7,349 nt of DNA from Thermomicrobiales bacterium (lineage in GTDB: Bacteria; Chloroflexota; Chloroflexia; Thermomicrobiales; UBA6265): positions 1 to 7,349 of the forward strand of contig JAUJLY010000135.1 in assembly GCA_030447145.1 (NCBI GenBank), given 5' to 3'. Made by a program: the position numbers and the translations under genes. The notes below the pieces were generated by a model. It did no database searches and was not told the DNA's origin. It worked only from the letters and a program-made list of their open reading frames with translations. Of the stretch, positions 1 to 6,169 are shown piece by piece (position 1 is the first letter of the stretch; the number at the start of each line of letters is the position of its first letter).

Positions 1-1
1 G

Positions 2-262
2 CAGGCTGAGATCGTCCAGCTCCTCTTTGGTCATGGGCAGCAACCCGTGGACGGTCCGGTTCCCACGGCTCACGATTTGAGCCCGCGCGAGCTGGAGGTG
101 CTGCGCTTGATCGCGGTCGGCAAGACCGACCGGCACATCGCCGACGCGCTGCACATCAGCCGACGCACCGCCGAGAGGCATGCGCGCAACGTGCTGGGCA
201 AGCTGGGGGCAGCCAACCGGGCCGAGGCCGCTGTCCTCGCCGTCCGCGACCATCTCCTCTGA
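2..262 (+). CDS. LuxR-family transcriptional regulator, C-terminal part (5' end outside window)
   Basis: The reading frame is open from base 2 with no stop and no convincing start, so this is the 3' end of a longer gene; a GTG at 47 exists but lacks a clear ribosome binding site. The visible 86 residues end in a LuxR/GerE helix-turn-helix. It begins with LSPRELEVLRLIAVGKTD, followed by the IADAL-HIS turn and the recognition helix RRTAERHARNVLGKLGA. The family binds DNA as dimers through this domain. The missing N-terminus would decide whether it is a response regulator, a large ATPase/TPR (LAL-type) regulator or another type. In Thermomicrobia-like bacteria this tail is common at the end of large ATPase-type regulators, but that assignment is inference. 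It ends with TGA, followed by a weak hairpin. Confidence is high for the domain and low for the subtype. Confidence 0.85.
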   Translation, partial: QAEIVQLLFGHGQQPVDGPVPTAHDLSPRELEVLRLIAVGKTDRHIADALHISRRTAERHARNVLGKLGAANRAEAAVLAVRDHLL

Positions 263-308
263 CCCCGCACCACCCCGTATCCAACACCACCCGAAACCCG
301 TAGGTCAT

Positions 309-325
309 CCCCGTATTTCTCGGGG
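309..325 (+). terminator. Weak hairpin downstream of the LuxR-type gene
   Basis: CCCCG and CGGGG form a perfect 5-bp stem around a 7-nt loop (TATTTCT), followed by TCTCTC rather than a real T-run. It lies about 46 nt after the regulator's stop codon. It could be a weak terminator, but the short stem and missing T-tract make this uncertain. Confidence 0.25.
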
Positions 326-400
326 TCTCTCGACGTGCTCGCGTCCTCACGCTGACGGCAGTTCTGGTTGATCACCAACACCGGCGAGAGACCAGCTGGG

Positions 401-424
401 ACTGCGGGGTGAACGCCCCGCAGT
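401..424 (+). promoter_or_regulatory. Perfect 9-bp hairpin in the leader of the small secreted protein gene
   Basis: ACTGCGGGG and CCCCGCAGT pair perfectly around the 6-nt loop TGAACG. The structure ends 36 nt before the GTG start at 461 and 26 nt before its GGAG ribosome binding site, and no T-tract follows. It could be a protein-binding inverted repeat (operator), an mRNA-stabilising 5' hairpin, or a terminator without a U-tract for the upstream transcription unit. The sequence does not decide between these. Confidence 0.45.
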
Positions 425-460
425 GAGTGGCAGCCGCTCGAGCCAGCAAAGGAGTACACC

Positions 461-811
461 GTGACCGCCCGCTCGTACCAACAATTATTCGCTCGTGATC
501 ACTGTTCCATTCGTCGCCTTATGCTCGGTGGGGCCATGCTCGTCACTGTCGCCGTCGGGCTCGTCACTCCGTCGGCCTCACAGGCGGACGGCTGTGGCAC
601 CACGGAAAGATTGGCCGCACACGCCGGACTCTCCCAAAACGTGCGTCAAATCGTCCTGATCGAGGGCCGAGACCCGGCGAACTTCCCGGTGGATGATGCC
701 ACTGGAGAGCGGTTGATCGCACACGCCGGGCTTTCCCCGACTGGGCGCTCGATCGTCCTACGCGAAGGCAGGGACCCGGCGCACTTCTCGGTGATCGCCA
801 TTGATTGCTGA
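461..811 (+). CDS. Small secreted protein with two tandem repeats
   Basis: No family is recognised. The GTG start is supported by AAAGGAG (448-454) with 6-nt spacing. The 116-residue product has an N-terminal signal peptide: positive RR at 18-19, a hydrophobic core at about 20-37 and a likely cleavage site after SQA at 40-42. The mature part of about 74 residues consists of two copies of one unit, residues 47-77 and 81-111, with a period of 34 residues. By my alignment 22 of 31 positions are identical. The shared pattern is ERL-x-AHAGLS, then R-x-IVL-x-EGRDPA-x-F-x-V. Single cysteines near both ends of the mature protein (C45, C116) could form a disulfide. The protein probably acts outside the membrane. 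Function is unknown; a short repeat adhesin, inhibitor or peptide-binding role would be guesswork. It is followed directly by a broken helix-turn-helix gene. Confidence 0.7.
   Translation: MTARSYQQLFARDHCSIRRLMLGGAMLVTVAVGLVTPSASQADGCGTTERLAAHAGLSQNVRQIVLIEGRDPANFPVDDATGERLIAHAGLSPTGRSIVLREGRDPAHFSVIAIDC
599..793 (+). repeat. Tandem 93-nt coding repeat (period 102 nt)
   Basis: Units 599-691 and 701-793 encode the two copies of the AHAGLS...EGRDPA motif. By hand alignment about 65 of 93 nucleotides match, and many differences are synonymous third-position changes. This suggests an old internal duplication under protein-level selection. Confidence 0.65.
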
Positions 812-830
812 TCACCTGGATGCTGTAGCA

Positions 831-1000
831 GCCTCCGCCAACGTTCCGCACTGGTCGTACTCTTGAGGAACGCTCAGAGTCCAGGCGGGTACCGCCGGTT
901 TGCCGTGGACGACCTGGAGCGATTCCGGGAGGCGATGGAGAGGCACCCGAGAGACGGCAGACAAAAGTCCCCCCACCTGGACGAGCCGGGCTGGGGGTGA
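831..1000 (+). pseudogene. Broken MerR/BldC/excisionase-type helix-turn-helix protein
   Basis: The frame ending with TGA at 998-1000 encodes SPGGYRRFAVDDLERFREAMERH from base 878. This matches the wing and following helix of the MerR/BldC/excisionase HTH class, whose usual form is RTPGGHRRF followed by a D/E-x-L helix. The preceding turn is in another frame: 840-878 reads NVPHWSYS, then a TGA stop at 864-866, then GTLR. This resembles the usual V-x-x-W-x-x-x-G-x-L-R segment. A stop codon plus a small deletion with frame change therefore separate the two halves. No start codon with a ribosome binding site is seen. The intact protein would be a small DNA-binding protein of about 70-80 residues, either a transcription regulator or a recombination directionality factor. 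The alternative is chance similarity of the upstream half; the PGGYRRF half is the firmer evidence. Confidence 0.55.
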
Positions 1001-1609
1001 GACGCCTCACACCGCCTTGTAGGGCAGTGAGGGCCCGTCCATTGTGGCATACGCCGACGGTCTGTCGGGAGGCCAGAGGCTAAGAAAAGCTAATATTTTG
1101 CCCCCTTAGACGGCCAGCGTGCGGCCCCTCATAGCTTCAACCGCTCCACCGAATACCGCAATTCTGGGCTGGTGCTCGCGCGCATAGAAGCAAAAAGGAA
1201 GCATTTTCCCGGATACAGGAAACGACCGCCCTTGATACGCATCCGTTTTCACTGAACCTATAGGAACTTATGGGATCGGATAACGACGTGAAAGCTTAGT
1301 GACTTCTATCTTATTCTACCCCACTGATTTGAAGGTTAAGAGAAGACCAAAGTTTGTCGTCATAGCGGTACGAGGGCCTCCCAGGCATGGAGGGTAGGGG
1401 CCGCGAACAGGAACCGGCATGGTGGATGGCCCTCTCTCCGGGTCACTCGGGATAGCGATTAGGTGGGTTCACCTACTGGTGCCCCCAATCGTCCCTTGCG
1501 TGGTGAACATCCATAAATCGAGGCCAGGACGATCTGACAGCCTTTTCCCGGTGACCTCAGTGGCGGTGGGCAGTGCTTACTCGCTCCTTCTCGCCTTCAC
1601 TGGTTGCGT
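1001..1609. other. Gene-less, comparatively AT-rich stretch
   Basis: I see no convincing coding region in about 600 bases. The part from roughly 1080 to 1350 is clearly richer in A/T than the neighbouring genes, for example around 1081-1100 and 1300-1320. It holds a small perfect hairpin at 1460-1475. A 74-codon open frame from 1419 has a possible AGGA ribosome binding site but runs antisense into corA and resembles nothing known. The stretch may hold decayed DNA or regulatory sequence; no clear sigma-70 promoter was found. Confidence 0.5.
1460..1475. repeat. Small perfect hairpin TAGGTG-GGTT-CACCTA
   Basis: A 6-bp perfect inverted repeat with a 4-nt loop in the gene-less stretch. It has no T-tract on either side, and its role is unknown. 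Confidence 0.3.
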
Positions 1610-2641
1610 CTACAGCCAGCCGCGACGGCTGAAGACCAGGTAGAGACCGCCGCAGACGGCGGCCATCAGCAAGAGAGCGAACGGGTAGCCGAGTAACCAG
1701 TCAAGTTCCGGCATGTGGACGAAGTTCATTCCGTAGATGGTGCCGACCAGGGTAGGGGCGAACAGGATGGCTGCCCAGGCGCTGATCTTCTTGACTTCCT
1801 CGTTTTGAGCGATGCTGACCTCGGTCAGTTTCTGCATCTCCTCATTCTGGGCAAGGCTGACGATGGTGAGATTGACGCTGAGGATGCTCTGCAGCAACTG
1901 GCGGAAACCCTCGACCTGCTCATTGACGCGCACGACGTGATCCTGGGCATCGCGCAAATAACTCTGCAATTCGGGCGCTATGCCGTATTTGTCGAAGCCG
2001 GCGGTAAGGGCATTCAGCATGCCAGTCAGGGGCTTGGTTGCGCGCTGGAACTCTATGACCTCTCGGGATAGCTCATAGATACGGCGTGAGGCGTCCGGGC
2101 TCCCCGAGAACACTTCTTCCTCAATCTCATCGATGTCGTTCTCAAGGCCCGCCACAACCGGGGCGTAGCCGTCCACCACCCAGTCGATGATCGCGTAGAG
2201 GATAGCTTCGGAGCCCCGGCAGAGGAAATCTCCCTGCTGCTCGATCCGGTGTCGAACCCCGGCAAGGTCAGGGGCACCGCTATGACGCACGGTTACCACG
2301 AAGTTCTTTCCCGTGAAGATATGCAACTCGCCAAACTCGATGACCTCCGGCTCGTCAAGGTAGCGAGCGGTCTTGAGAACGACGAAGAGCGTCTCGCCAT
2401 AGCGTTCGAGCTTTGCCCGCTGGTGAGCTTTGATCGTATCCTCGACAGCCAAGGCGTGAAGTCCGAATTCAGCCGCTACTGATGCGAGGTCGTCCCCGGA
2501 TGGCTGGAAAAGACTGATCCAGGCGAGACCACCCTGCTCCCGTGCCACGTCGTAGGTTTGATCCAGCGGGAGCGGCCTGGGGAGCCTCTCGCCATCTACG
2601 TACACAGTGTTGTCTACCGCCACGAATGCACCTCTCGTCAT
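1610..2641 (-). CDS. corA: CorA-family divalent metal ion (Mg2+/Co2+) transporter
   Basis: The 343-residue product has the usual length and layout of CorA, a homopentameric channel that brings Mg2+ (also Co2+/Ni2+) through the cytoplasmic membrane. Residues 1 to about 160 form the cytosolic alpha/beta domain. A long acidic and helical stretch (about 165-285, including NDIDEIEEEVF) forms the stalk helix. The first membrane helix lies at about 286-303, followed by the signature YGMN at 303-306 and the HMPEL loop (309-313). The second helix is at about 317-337, and the tail is basic (SRRGWL). The ATG at 2641 lacks a clear ribosome binding site. Codon 7 (GTG at 2623) has AGAGGTG 5 nt upstream and could be the true start, giving 337 residues. 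The gene stands alone, 106 nt downstream of the CAP-protein gene on the same strand; an inverted repeat lies in that gap. Confidence 0.95.
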   Translation of the reverse strand: MTRGAFVAVDNTVYVDGERLPRPLPLDQTYDVAREQGGLAWISLFQPSGDDLASVAAEFGLHALAVEDTIKAHQRAKLERYGETLFVVLKTARYLDEPEVIEFGELHIFTGKNFVVTVRHSGAPDLAGVRHRIEQQGDFLCRGSEAILYAIIDWVVDGYAPVVAGLENDIDEIEEEVFSGSPDASRRIYELSREVIEFQRATKPLTGMLNALTAGFDKYGIAPELQSYLRDAQDHVVRVNEQVEGFRQLLQSILSVNLTIVSLAQNEEMQKLTEVSIAQNEEVKKISAWAAILFAPTLVGTIYGMNFVHMPELDWLLGYPFALLLMAAVCGGLYLVFSRRGWL

Positions 2642-2652
2642 GTGCCGTGACG

Positions 2653-2713
2653 CCGCAGTGCCACGGAAGACCGCCCTGTCCCGGTTATTCCAGGTACTCT
2701 AACTACACTGCGG
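2653..2713. promoter_or_regulatory. Split inverted repeat upstream of corA
   Basis: CCGCAGTG (2653-2660) and CACTGCGG (2706-2713) are perfect 8-bp inverted repeats separated by 45 nt, just upstream of the corA start. Together they could form a long-range stem in the leader RNA or two half-sites for a regulator. Metal-responsive leaders are known for Mg2+ transporters, but nothing here matches a known Mg2+ riboswitch as far as I can tell. Confidence 0.25.
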
Positions 2714-2747
2714 ACGTGCAACGATCCGAACAGCGGGGACACGGACG

Positions 2748-3332
2748 TCAGGAGCCCATGGATTTGATGGCCACTGGCGTTGCCACGGGTGTTGCGCTGT
2801 CGCATGCCTCTGCTTGTTGGCCTACCTCACCCCCGAACTCGGCTGCCCAATACCAGTCGTACTTCGCCTCTGCATTATGGGCTCTCCCGATACCCACCGC
2901 CGTGTAATTTTCATCTAGCATGATCTCACGGTGTTCGGGCGAGTTCAGCCACTGTTTGAAGGTCGCTTCGGCAGCTTCATGCCCTGCGGCAATGTTCTCG
3001 CCGATTGCGGTGTTGTAGTCGTAGCCCACTTCATGCAGGAGCTCTTGCGGATCTTGCCCGTCCGGCGACACATGCGCCACGTAATCCTGTTTTGCCATGT
3101 CGCGCGCCTTTTGCTGCGCCGCGATGCCCAGAAGTTCCGAGAGCACAAGGGGATGCATGCCGTTCTCCTTTCGGAGCTCGTTAATATGATTCAGCATCTC
3201 AATCTCAACCTCCCCCGCACAGTATCCGGTGGATTCGTCCTGAGCCGCGGCAGAAAGGCGATTGCCCCCGGCTATCAGGAGCAGGAAGAGTAGCGCGGAC
3301 ACCGGCACAACGATACGTCTGATCATTGTCAT
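2748..3332 (-). CDS. Secreted CAP-domain (SCP/PR1-like, YkwD-type) protein
   Basis: Residues 1-30 are a signal peptide: RR at 5-6, the hydrophobic core VVPVSALLFLLLIAGG, and SAAA before the mature QDES. Residues 43-168 form a CAP domain: an early helix (LNHINELRKENG), AHVSPDG with His87, IGENIAAG with Glu112, SPEHREIML with Glu133/His134, and the final strand YWAAEFG. These residues form the CAP cavity tetrad. Bacterial CAP proteins are extracytoplasmic, often of unknown activity and linked to envelope, spore or stress functions. The tail DSATPVATPVA resembles low-complexity tails of secreted Thermomicrobia-type proteins. C38 and C177 may pair. AAAGGAG lies only 1 nt before the first ATG (3332) but 7 nt before the third codon (ATG at 3326), so the shorter start is more likely. 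corA follows 106 nt downstream, without obvious functional linkage. Confidence 0.9.
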   Translation of the reverse strand: MTMIRRIVVPVSALLFLLLIAGGNRLSAAAQDESTGYCAGEVEIEMLNHINELRKENGMHPLVLSELLGIAAQQKARDMAKQDYVAHVSPDGQDPQELLHEVGYDYNTAIGENIAAGHEAAEATFKQWLNSPEHREIMLDENYTAVGIGRAHNAEAKYDWYWAAEFGGEVGQQAEACDSATPVATPVAIKSMGS

Positions 3333-3462
3333 TCTCCTTTCCCAACTGGTGGTTGCAGAACCGATGCCAGTCGTCGTATTCGAGAAGAACTACACGTGCG
3401 CTCCTGGATTATCGCCTTGATGACCACTCCTACGGACCAAGGAGCACAATGCTCATATATGC

Positions 3463-3489
3463 TTGAGCTTGGCTTGCTGTCTGTACAAT
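3463..3489 (+). promoter_or_regulatory. Possible sigma-70-type promoter for the DUF1905 gene
   Basis: TACAAT (3484-3489) is a good -10 match, and TTGAGC (3463-3468) is a possible -35, but the spacer is 15 nt, which is short. The site lies about 57 nt before the ATG at 3546 in the divergent gap between the CAP gene and this gene. This is a weak call. Confidence 0.3.
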
Positions 3490-3545
3490 CACGGAAGCAG
3501 TCGACACGGACGTTATCCGCCTCGTTCAGCATTCATGGAGACCAC

Positions 3546-3986
3546 ATGCGATTCCACACGACGGTTCTTTCCACCGGAAAGAACACGACGGGCATCGAGA
3601 TCTCCGAGGACGTTCTTGCGGAGTTGGGTGGAGGAAGGCGTCCGGCAGTCACCGTGGCGATCAATGGCTACACTTATCGGACGACGGTTGGATCGTCCGA
3701 GGGCCGGGCGATGATCAGCGTCAGTTCAGACGTGCGGCAAGTGGCCGGTGTAGCTGCCGGTGACAATGTAGAGGTCACGGTCGAGCTGGATACTTCACCG
3801 CGTGAGATCGAGGTGCCACAGGAGCTGACTGCCGCGTTGCCCGAAGACGGCGTGGCGAGGGACGCATTCGACGGGTTGTCCAACAGCAAGAAGCAGCAAC
3901 TTACGCTGCCGATATCCAGGGCAAAGACCGATCAAACCCGCATTCGGAATGTGGAGAAGGCGCTGATCACGTTGCGGGGTGAATGA
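3546..3986 (+). CDS. DUF1905 / YdeI-OmpD-associated family protein
   Basis: The 146-residue product has two known modules. Residues 1-83 match DUF1905: the strand RFHTTVLSTGKNTTGIEI, then GGGRRPAVTVAINGYTYRTTV, and GVAAGDNVEVTVELDT. Residues 84-146 match the YdeI/OmdA-like C-terminal region: REIEVPQELTAALPED, ARDAFDGLSNSKKQQLTLPI, and a basic helical end. The family is widespread in bacteria, cytoplasmic and biochemically uncharacterised; some members have been linked to envelope or antimicrobial-peptide stress, which cannot be inferred here. The ATG at 3546 is chosen because GGAG (3537-3540) precedes it by 5 nt and the domain begins right there; the frame is open further upstream to 3396 without domain content. 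Two alternative upstream ATG starts would add unrelated sequence. Confidence 0.88.
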   Translation: MRFHTTVLSTGKNTTGIEISEDVLAELGGGRRPAVTVAINGYTYRTTVGSSEGRAMISVSSDVRQVAGVAAGDNVEVTVELDTSPREIEVPQELTAALPEDGVARDAFDGLSNSKKQQLTLPISRAKTDQTRIRNVEKALITLRGE

Positions 3987-4063
3987 AGCGTCAGGGGAGA
4001 GGTGCCGAGACGCCCTCACCGGCTTGTGCGGTACAGGGACGAATACTGGGGAAAGGACTTGTC

Positions 4064-4126
4064 ATGTGTTTCATTCCATTCCTTTTGGTGGCCATCGTGG
4101 TGTTCGTCATTATCCGTGTCTGGTAG
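4064..4126 (+). CDS. Possible 20-residue hydrophobic membrane peptide
   Basis: A tiny open frame starts with ATG at 4064. AAAGGA (4052-4057) lies 6 nt upstream, a better ribosome binding site than that of the next large gene. The product, MCFIPFLLVAIVVFVIIRVW, is almost wholly hydrophobic with a single Arg near its C-terminus, as expected for one membrane-spanning helix with a cytosol-facing tail. It lies between the DUF1905 gene (78 nt upstream) and the phosphotransferase gene (153 nt downstream), both on the same strand. It could be a genuine small membrane protein, a type I toxin-like peptide or a leader peptide. No family is recognised, and chance remains possible at this length. Confidence 0.4.
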   Translation: MCFIPFLLVAIVVFVIIRVW

Positions 4127-4279
4127 TCGGCGTTTGGGTATCGACCCAGCTCCTGATACTTGCGCCGTCTCCGGATTCGGCGACCCGGGCGCTTGGGAAC
4201 CTACTGGTTTCCGCGGAACGGGTTTTGGTTTTGGTCCTCAAGGGCTTGTAGGGATTCCTCGTGAGAGGCGGGTGGATCG

Positions 4280-5269
4280 ATGAAGACTCCGCCAAAGAGC
4301 CTGGAGATCAATGCGATTTCTGCCGCTCTGTCGGCGCACTGGAATGTAGATGCGGCTGCCCTGACATATGCGCCGCTCGGTTTTGGAAGCCATCATTGGA
4401 TCGCTGAGACGAGCGATGGAGAGAAGTGGTTCGTCACCATAGACGACCTCCTTGTGGCCCATCCTGGAGAAAACGAGGTTGGGTCTTTCAAGGTGCTGGC
4501 CACGGCGTTCGGGACGGCGGCGGCACTGCGCGATATTGCGAAGCTGTCATTTTTAATCGGGCCGATCGCGGATTCCAGCGGCAGGTGGCTTCACCGTCTG
4601 GAAGAGCGTTATTCGATGGCCGTCTTTCCATTTGTGGATGTGGAGTCGACCGAGTTTGGTGAGTTCCGGAACGAGTCTGACAAGAACGACGCCATGCGTC
4701 TTATCGGCAGAATTCATAACGCAACTACCCAGCTCTCAGTCGATCAATTGCGCAAGGAGACGTTGGTCGTCCCGAACCGACCCGAATTGCTGCAGGCTTT
4801 GAGTTCACTCGATGTCACGTGGAATGCAGGTCCATATTCGGAGCCGGCTCGACGCCTGCTTCGCGATCACGCAACTGCGCTGCGACAGCGACTCGGTCAA
4901 TTCGACCGGTTGGCTGCTGAAGTAATGGCGGACAGATCGGGCTGGGTCGTCTCGCATGGGGAGCCGCACGCCGGAAATATCATCCGTACGCGATCCGGGA
5001 ACATGGCTGTCGTCGACTGGGACACCGTGGCATACGCGCCACCGGAGCGCGACCTCTGGATGCTGCTGGACGATGCAAATCCGGACTGGTCCGCATACAG
5101 GGATACGACCAACGTCGCTTCACTTTCGGACCTTGCACTGGCTGCGTATCGACTTCATTGGAGCCTGTCCGAGATCGCCATCTACGTATCGTGGTGCCGC
5201 AGACCGCATGACCAGACGGAGGAGATGGGGATTGCCTGGGCAGGACTGCAACAGTATGTGGTGGGATAG
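4280..5269 (+). CDS. Aminoglycoside phosphotransferase (APH)-fold kinase
   Basis: The 329-residue product has the APH/choline kinase fold. A nucleotide-binding loop lies near PLGFGSHHW (32-40). The catalytic loop is SHGEPHAGN (225-233), in which Glu228 stands where most APHs have the catalytic Asp and Asn233 is the metal ligand. The activation motif is VVDWDT (244-249) with Asp246, followed by the family-typical APPERDLWML (253-262). This layout resembles spectinomycin-type APH(9) enzymes and related kinases of unknown substrate. The strand GEKWFVTIDD (47-56) has Thr53 where the ATP-anchoring Lys usually sits. It probably phosphorylates a small hydroxylated molecule with ATP in the cytosol; antibiotic resistance is not shown. 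The ATG at 4280 has only weak upstream purines (GAGAGG at 11 nt, GGGTGG at 4 nt). It is long for an APH but normal for this subgroup. Confidence 0.85.
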   Translation: MKTPPKSLEINAISAALSAHWNVDAAALTYAPLGFGSHHWIAETSDGEKWFVTIDDLLVAHPGENEVGSFKVLATAFGTAAALRDIAKLSFLIGPIADSSGRWLHRLEERYSMAVFPFVDVESTEFGEFRNESDKNDAMRLIGRIHNATTQLSVDQLRKETLVVPNRPELLQALSSLDVTWNAGPYSEPARRLLRDHATALRQRLGQFDRLAAEVMADRSGWVVSHGEPHAGNIIRTRSGNMAVVDWDTVAYAPPERDLWMLLDDANPDWSAYRDTTNVASLSDLALAAYRLHWSLSEIAIYVSWCRRPHDQTEEMGIAWAGLQQYVVG

Positions 5270-5365
5270 CCGTCGCCCCGTGCTGGGCCGTCGAGGCTAA
5301 TGTCGGCATGGCGGCGCGTTGTTTGGGGCTCGACACGTTCATCGCCTTCCCCCCTGCCACAGGTG
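5270..5365. other. Gap between convergent genes
   Basis: About 96 nt separate the plus-strand kinase from the minus-strand zinc-ribbon remnant. Imperfect pairing (AGCC...GCCC...GGGC...GGCT at about 5267-5298) could give a weak hairpin, but no T-tract follows. No gene is visible. Confidence 0.3.
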
Positions 5366-5598
5366 CTAACGGCTGTCCTCCAGCGAGATAAGTCGATGGA
5401 GAATCCCATACCGACACTCCAGAACAGCGTGAGGTAGCTCGCCGTCTAAAGATATGTATCTGGCGTGGCACCGGCAGGTAGGGCTCTGACGCAATCCAGG
5501 AAACCAGGCCTCGGGAAGGGCTGACTGGCGATCCAATGGGTGTGGCCGGAGCATGTCAGGTAAATGGTGCTGTTCGACGTTCCAGCGCCGGTCGGCAT
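5366..5598 (-). pseudogene. Small zinc-ribbon-like protein gene with a frameshift
   Basis: An ATG at 5598 opens a 50-residue frame (stop at 5446-5448). Residues 11-36 contain C16-S-G-H19, HW and PFPRPGFLDC with C36. A second frame on the same strand, starting around 5476 and ending with TAG at 5366-5368, encodes CRCHARYISLDGELPHAVLECRYG and a short tail. Joined by one frameshift in the 14 nt between 5477 and 5490, the two give a protein of about 76 residues with paired Cys/His knuckles, like a small zinc ribbon. The start lies 2 nt after the stop of the upstream minus-strand gene, with AAAGAG 5 nt before the ATG overlapping that gene's end. This suggests an operon with translational coupling. 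The break may be real decay or a sequencing indel. No named family is recognised. Confidence 0.5.
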
Positions 5599-5600
5599 TG

Positions 5601-5855
5601 TTACTCTTTGTGTTCCGCCTGATCCATTGCCGGCGAAGGTGTCGGGCCCGGGTGCGGGTGGGAAGGGCGGTCTCGTGATCCTGCCGGGGGAGAGTCGAGA
5701 CGCAGGCCGCCGGGGACTTCGCGAACCAGCGTCTCGTCGCCCATGATCCCAGTGCCCGGCGTATGTTCGTCATTGTCGTTCAGCATTCCGGCGTCGGTTG
5801 GGTGCTTGTGATCTACGGACTCATGACGCGGGACGTTGTCGTTGTCTGGCTGCAC
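5601..5855 (-). CDS. Small hydrophilic protein of unknown function
   Basis: The GTG at 5855 is chosen because GAGGAG (5863-5868, minus strand) lies exactly 7 nt upstream; the same frame is open further upstream (to about 6152) but looks non-coding there. The 84-residue product is very polar: it is rich in Asp, Asn, His and Pro at the N-terminus (QPDNDNVPRHES), with a short less polar middle (MGDETLVREVPGGLRLDSP, residues 38-56) and a Pro/His/Ser tail (SHPHPGPTPSPAM). There is no signal peptide or membrane segment, and it looks largely disordered. It is followed after 2 nt by the zinc-ribbon-like gene, so the two were probably made from one mRNA. No family is recognised; a DNA- or partner-binding accessory role would be a guess. 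Confidence 0.45.
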   Translation of the reverse strand: MQPDNDNVPRHESVDHKHPTDAGMLNDNDEHTPGTGIMGDETLVREVPGGLRLDSPPAGSRDRPSHPHPGPTPSPAMDQAEHKE

Positions 5856-6022
5856 AGGGTAACTCCTCAATGGTGGGACGATTGCCATCTCCAAGAACTC
5901 GCACGCACATTTTGATAGACCCACAATACATCTTCGGAAACCAACAGGTGCGGCGCTTGCCTGCCAATCGGAAGGGTTGTGCCACTGATGTACGGAGCCA
6001 CGTCCCTCGCCGCGGTGACCCG

Positions 6023-6047
6023 AACAGATCCACGGGAGGGATCTGTT
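6023..6047. repeat. Perfect 9-bp hairpin
   Basis: AACAGATCC and GGATCTGTT pair perfectly around the 7-nt loop ACGGGAG. No T-tract follows. It could be an operator dyad or an RNA stem. Confidence 0.4.
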
Positions 6048-6125
6048 GGATGACCAGCAACCTCGGCCGTTGACTGGGGAGTCGACACCACTGTGCGGGC
6101 CGATGAGAACACTGGGGTTGCCTGT

Positions 6126-6152
6126 ATGCTGAACCGGCCCCTCGGTCAGCAT
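6126..6152. repeat. 10-bp hairpin with one bulged A
   Basis: ATGCTGA (6126-6132) pairs with TCAGCAT (6146-6152), and after a bulged A, CCG pairs with CGG around the loop GCCCCT. It lies 17 nt before the next hairpin. Confidence 0.4.
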
Positions 6153-6169
6153 CGGACGTTATCAGGTAG

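Noticed and set aside
1419..1643. 74-codon plus-strand open frame with an AGGA-like ribosome binding site
   Set aside because: It overlaps the 3' end of corA antisense, has no recognisable domain, and its hydrophobic part is not a clean membrane helix.
1715..2482. Plus-strand open frames opposite corA
   Set aside because: They are antisense shadows of the clearly coding corA frame.
3396..3545. N-terminal extension of the DUF1905 gene
   Set aside because: The extra 50 residues have no domain content, and the ATG at 3546 has the ribosome binding site and sits at the domain start.
3979..4283. Two overlapping open frames of 90 and 93 codons before the phosphotransferase gene
   Set aside because: There is no ribosome binding site, no recognisable protein pattern and no agreement with neighbours; the 20-codon frame inside has better start signals.
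5858..6152. Upstream extension of the minus-strand hydrophilic protein to about 183 residues
   Set aside because: The upstream part resembles random translation, and the strong GAGGAG with ideal spacing points to the GTG at 5855.
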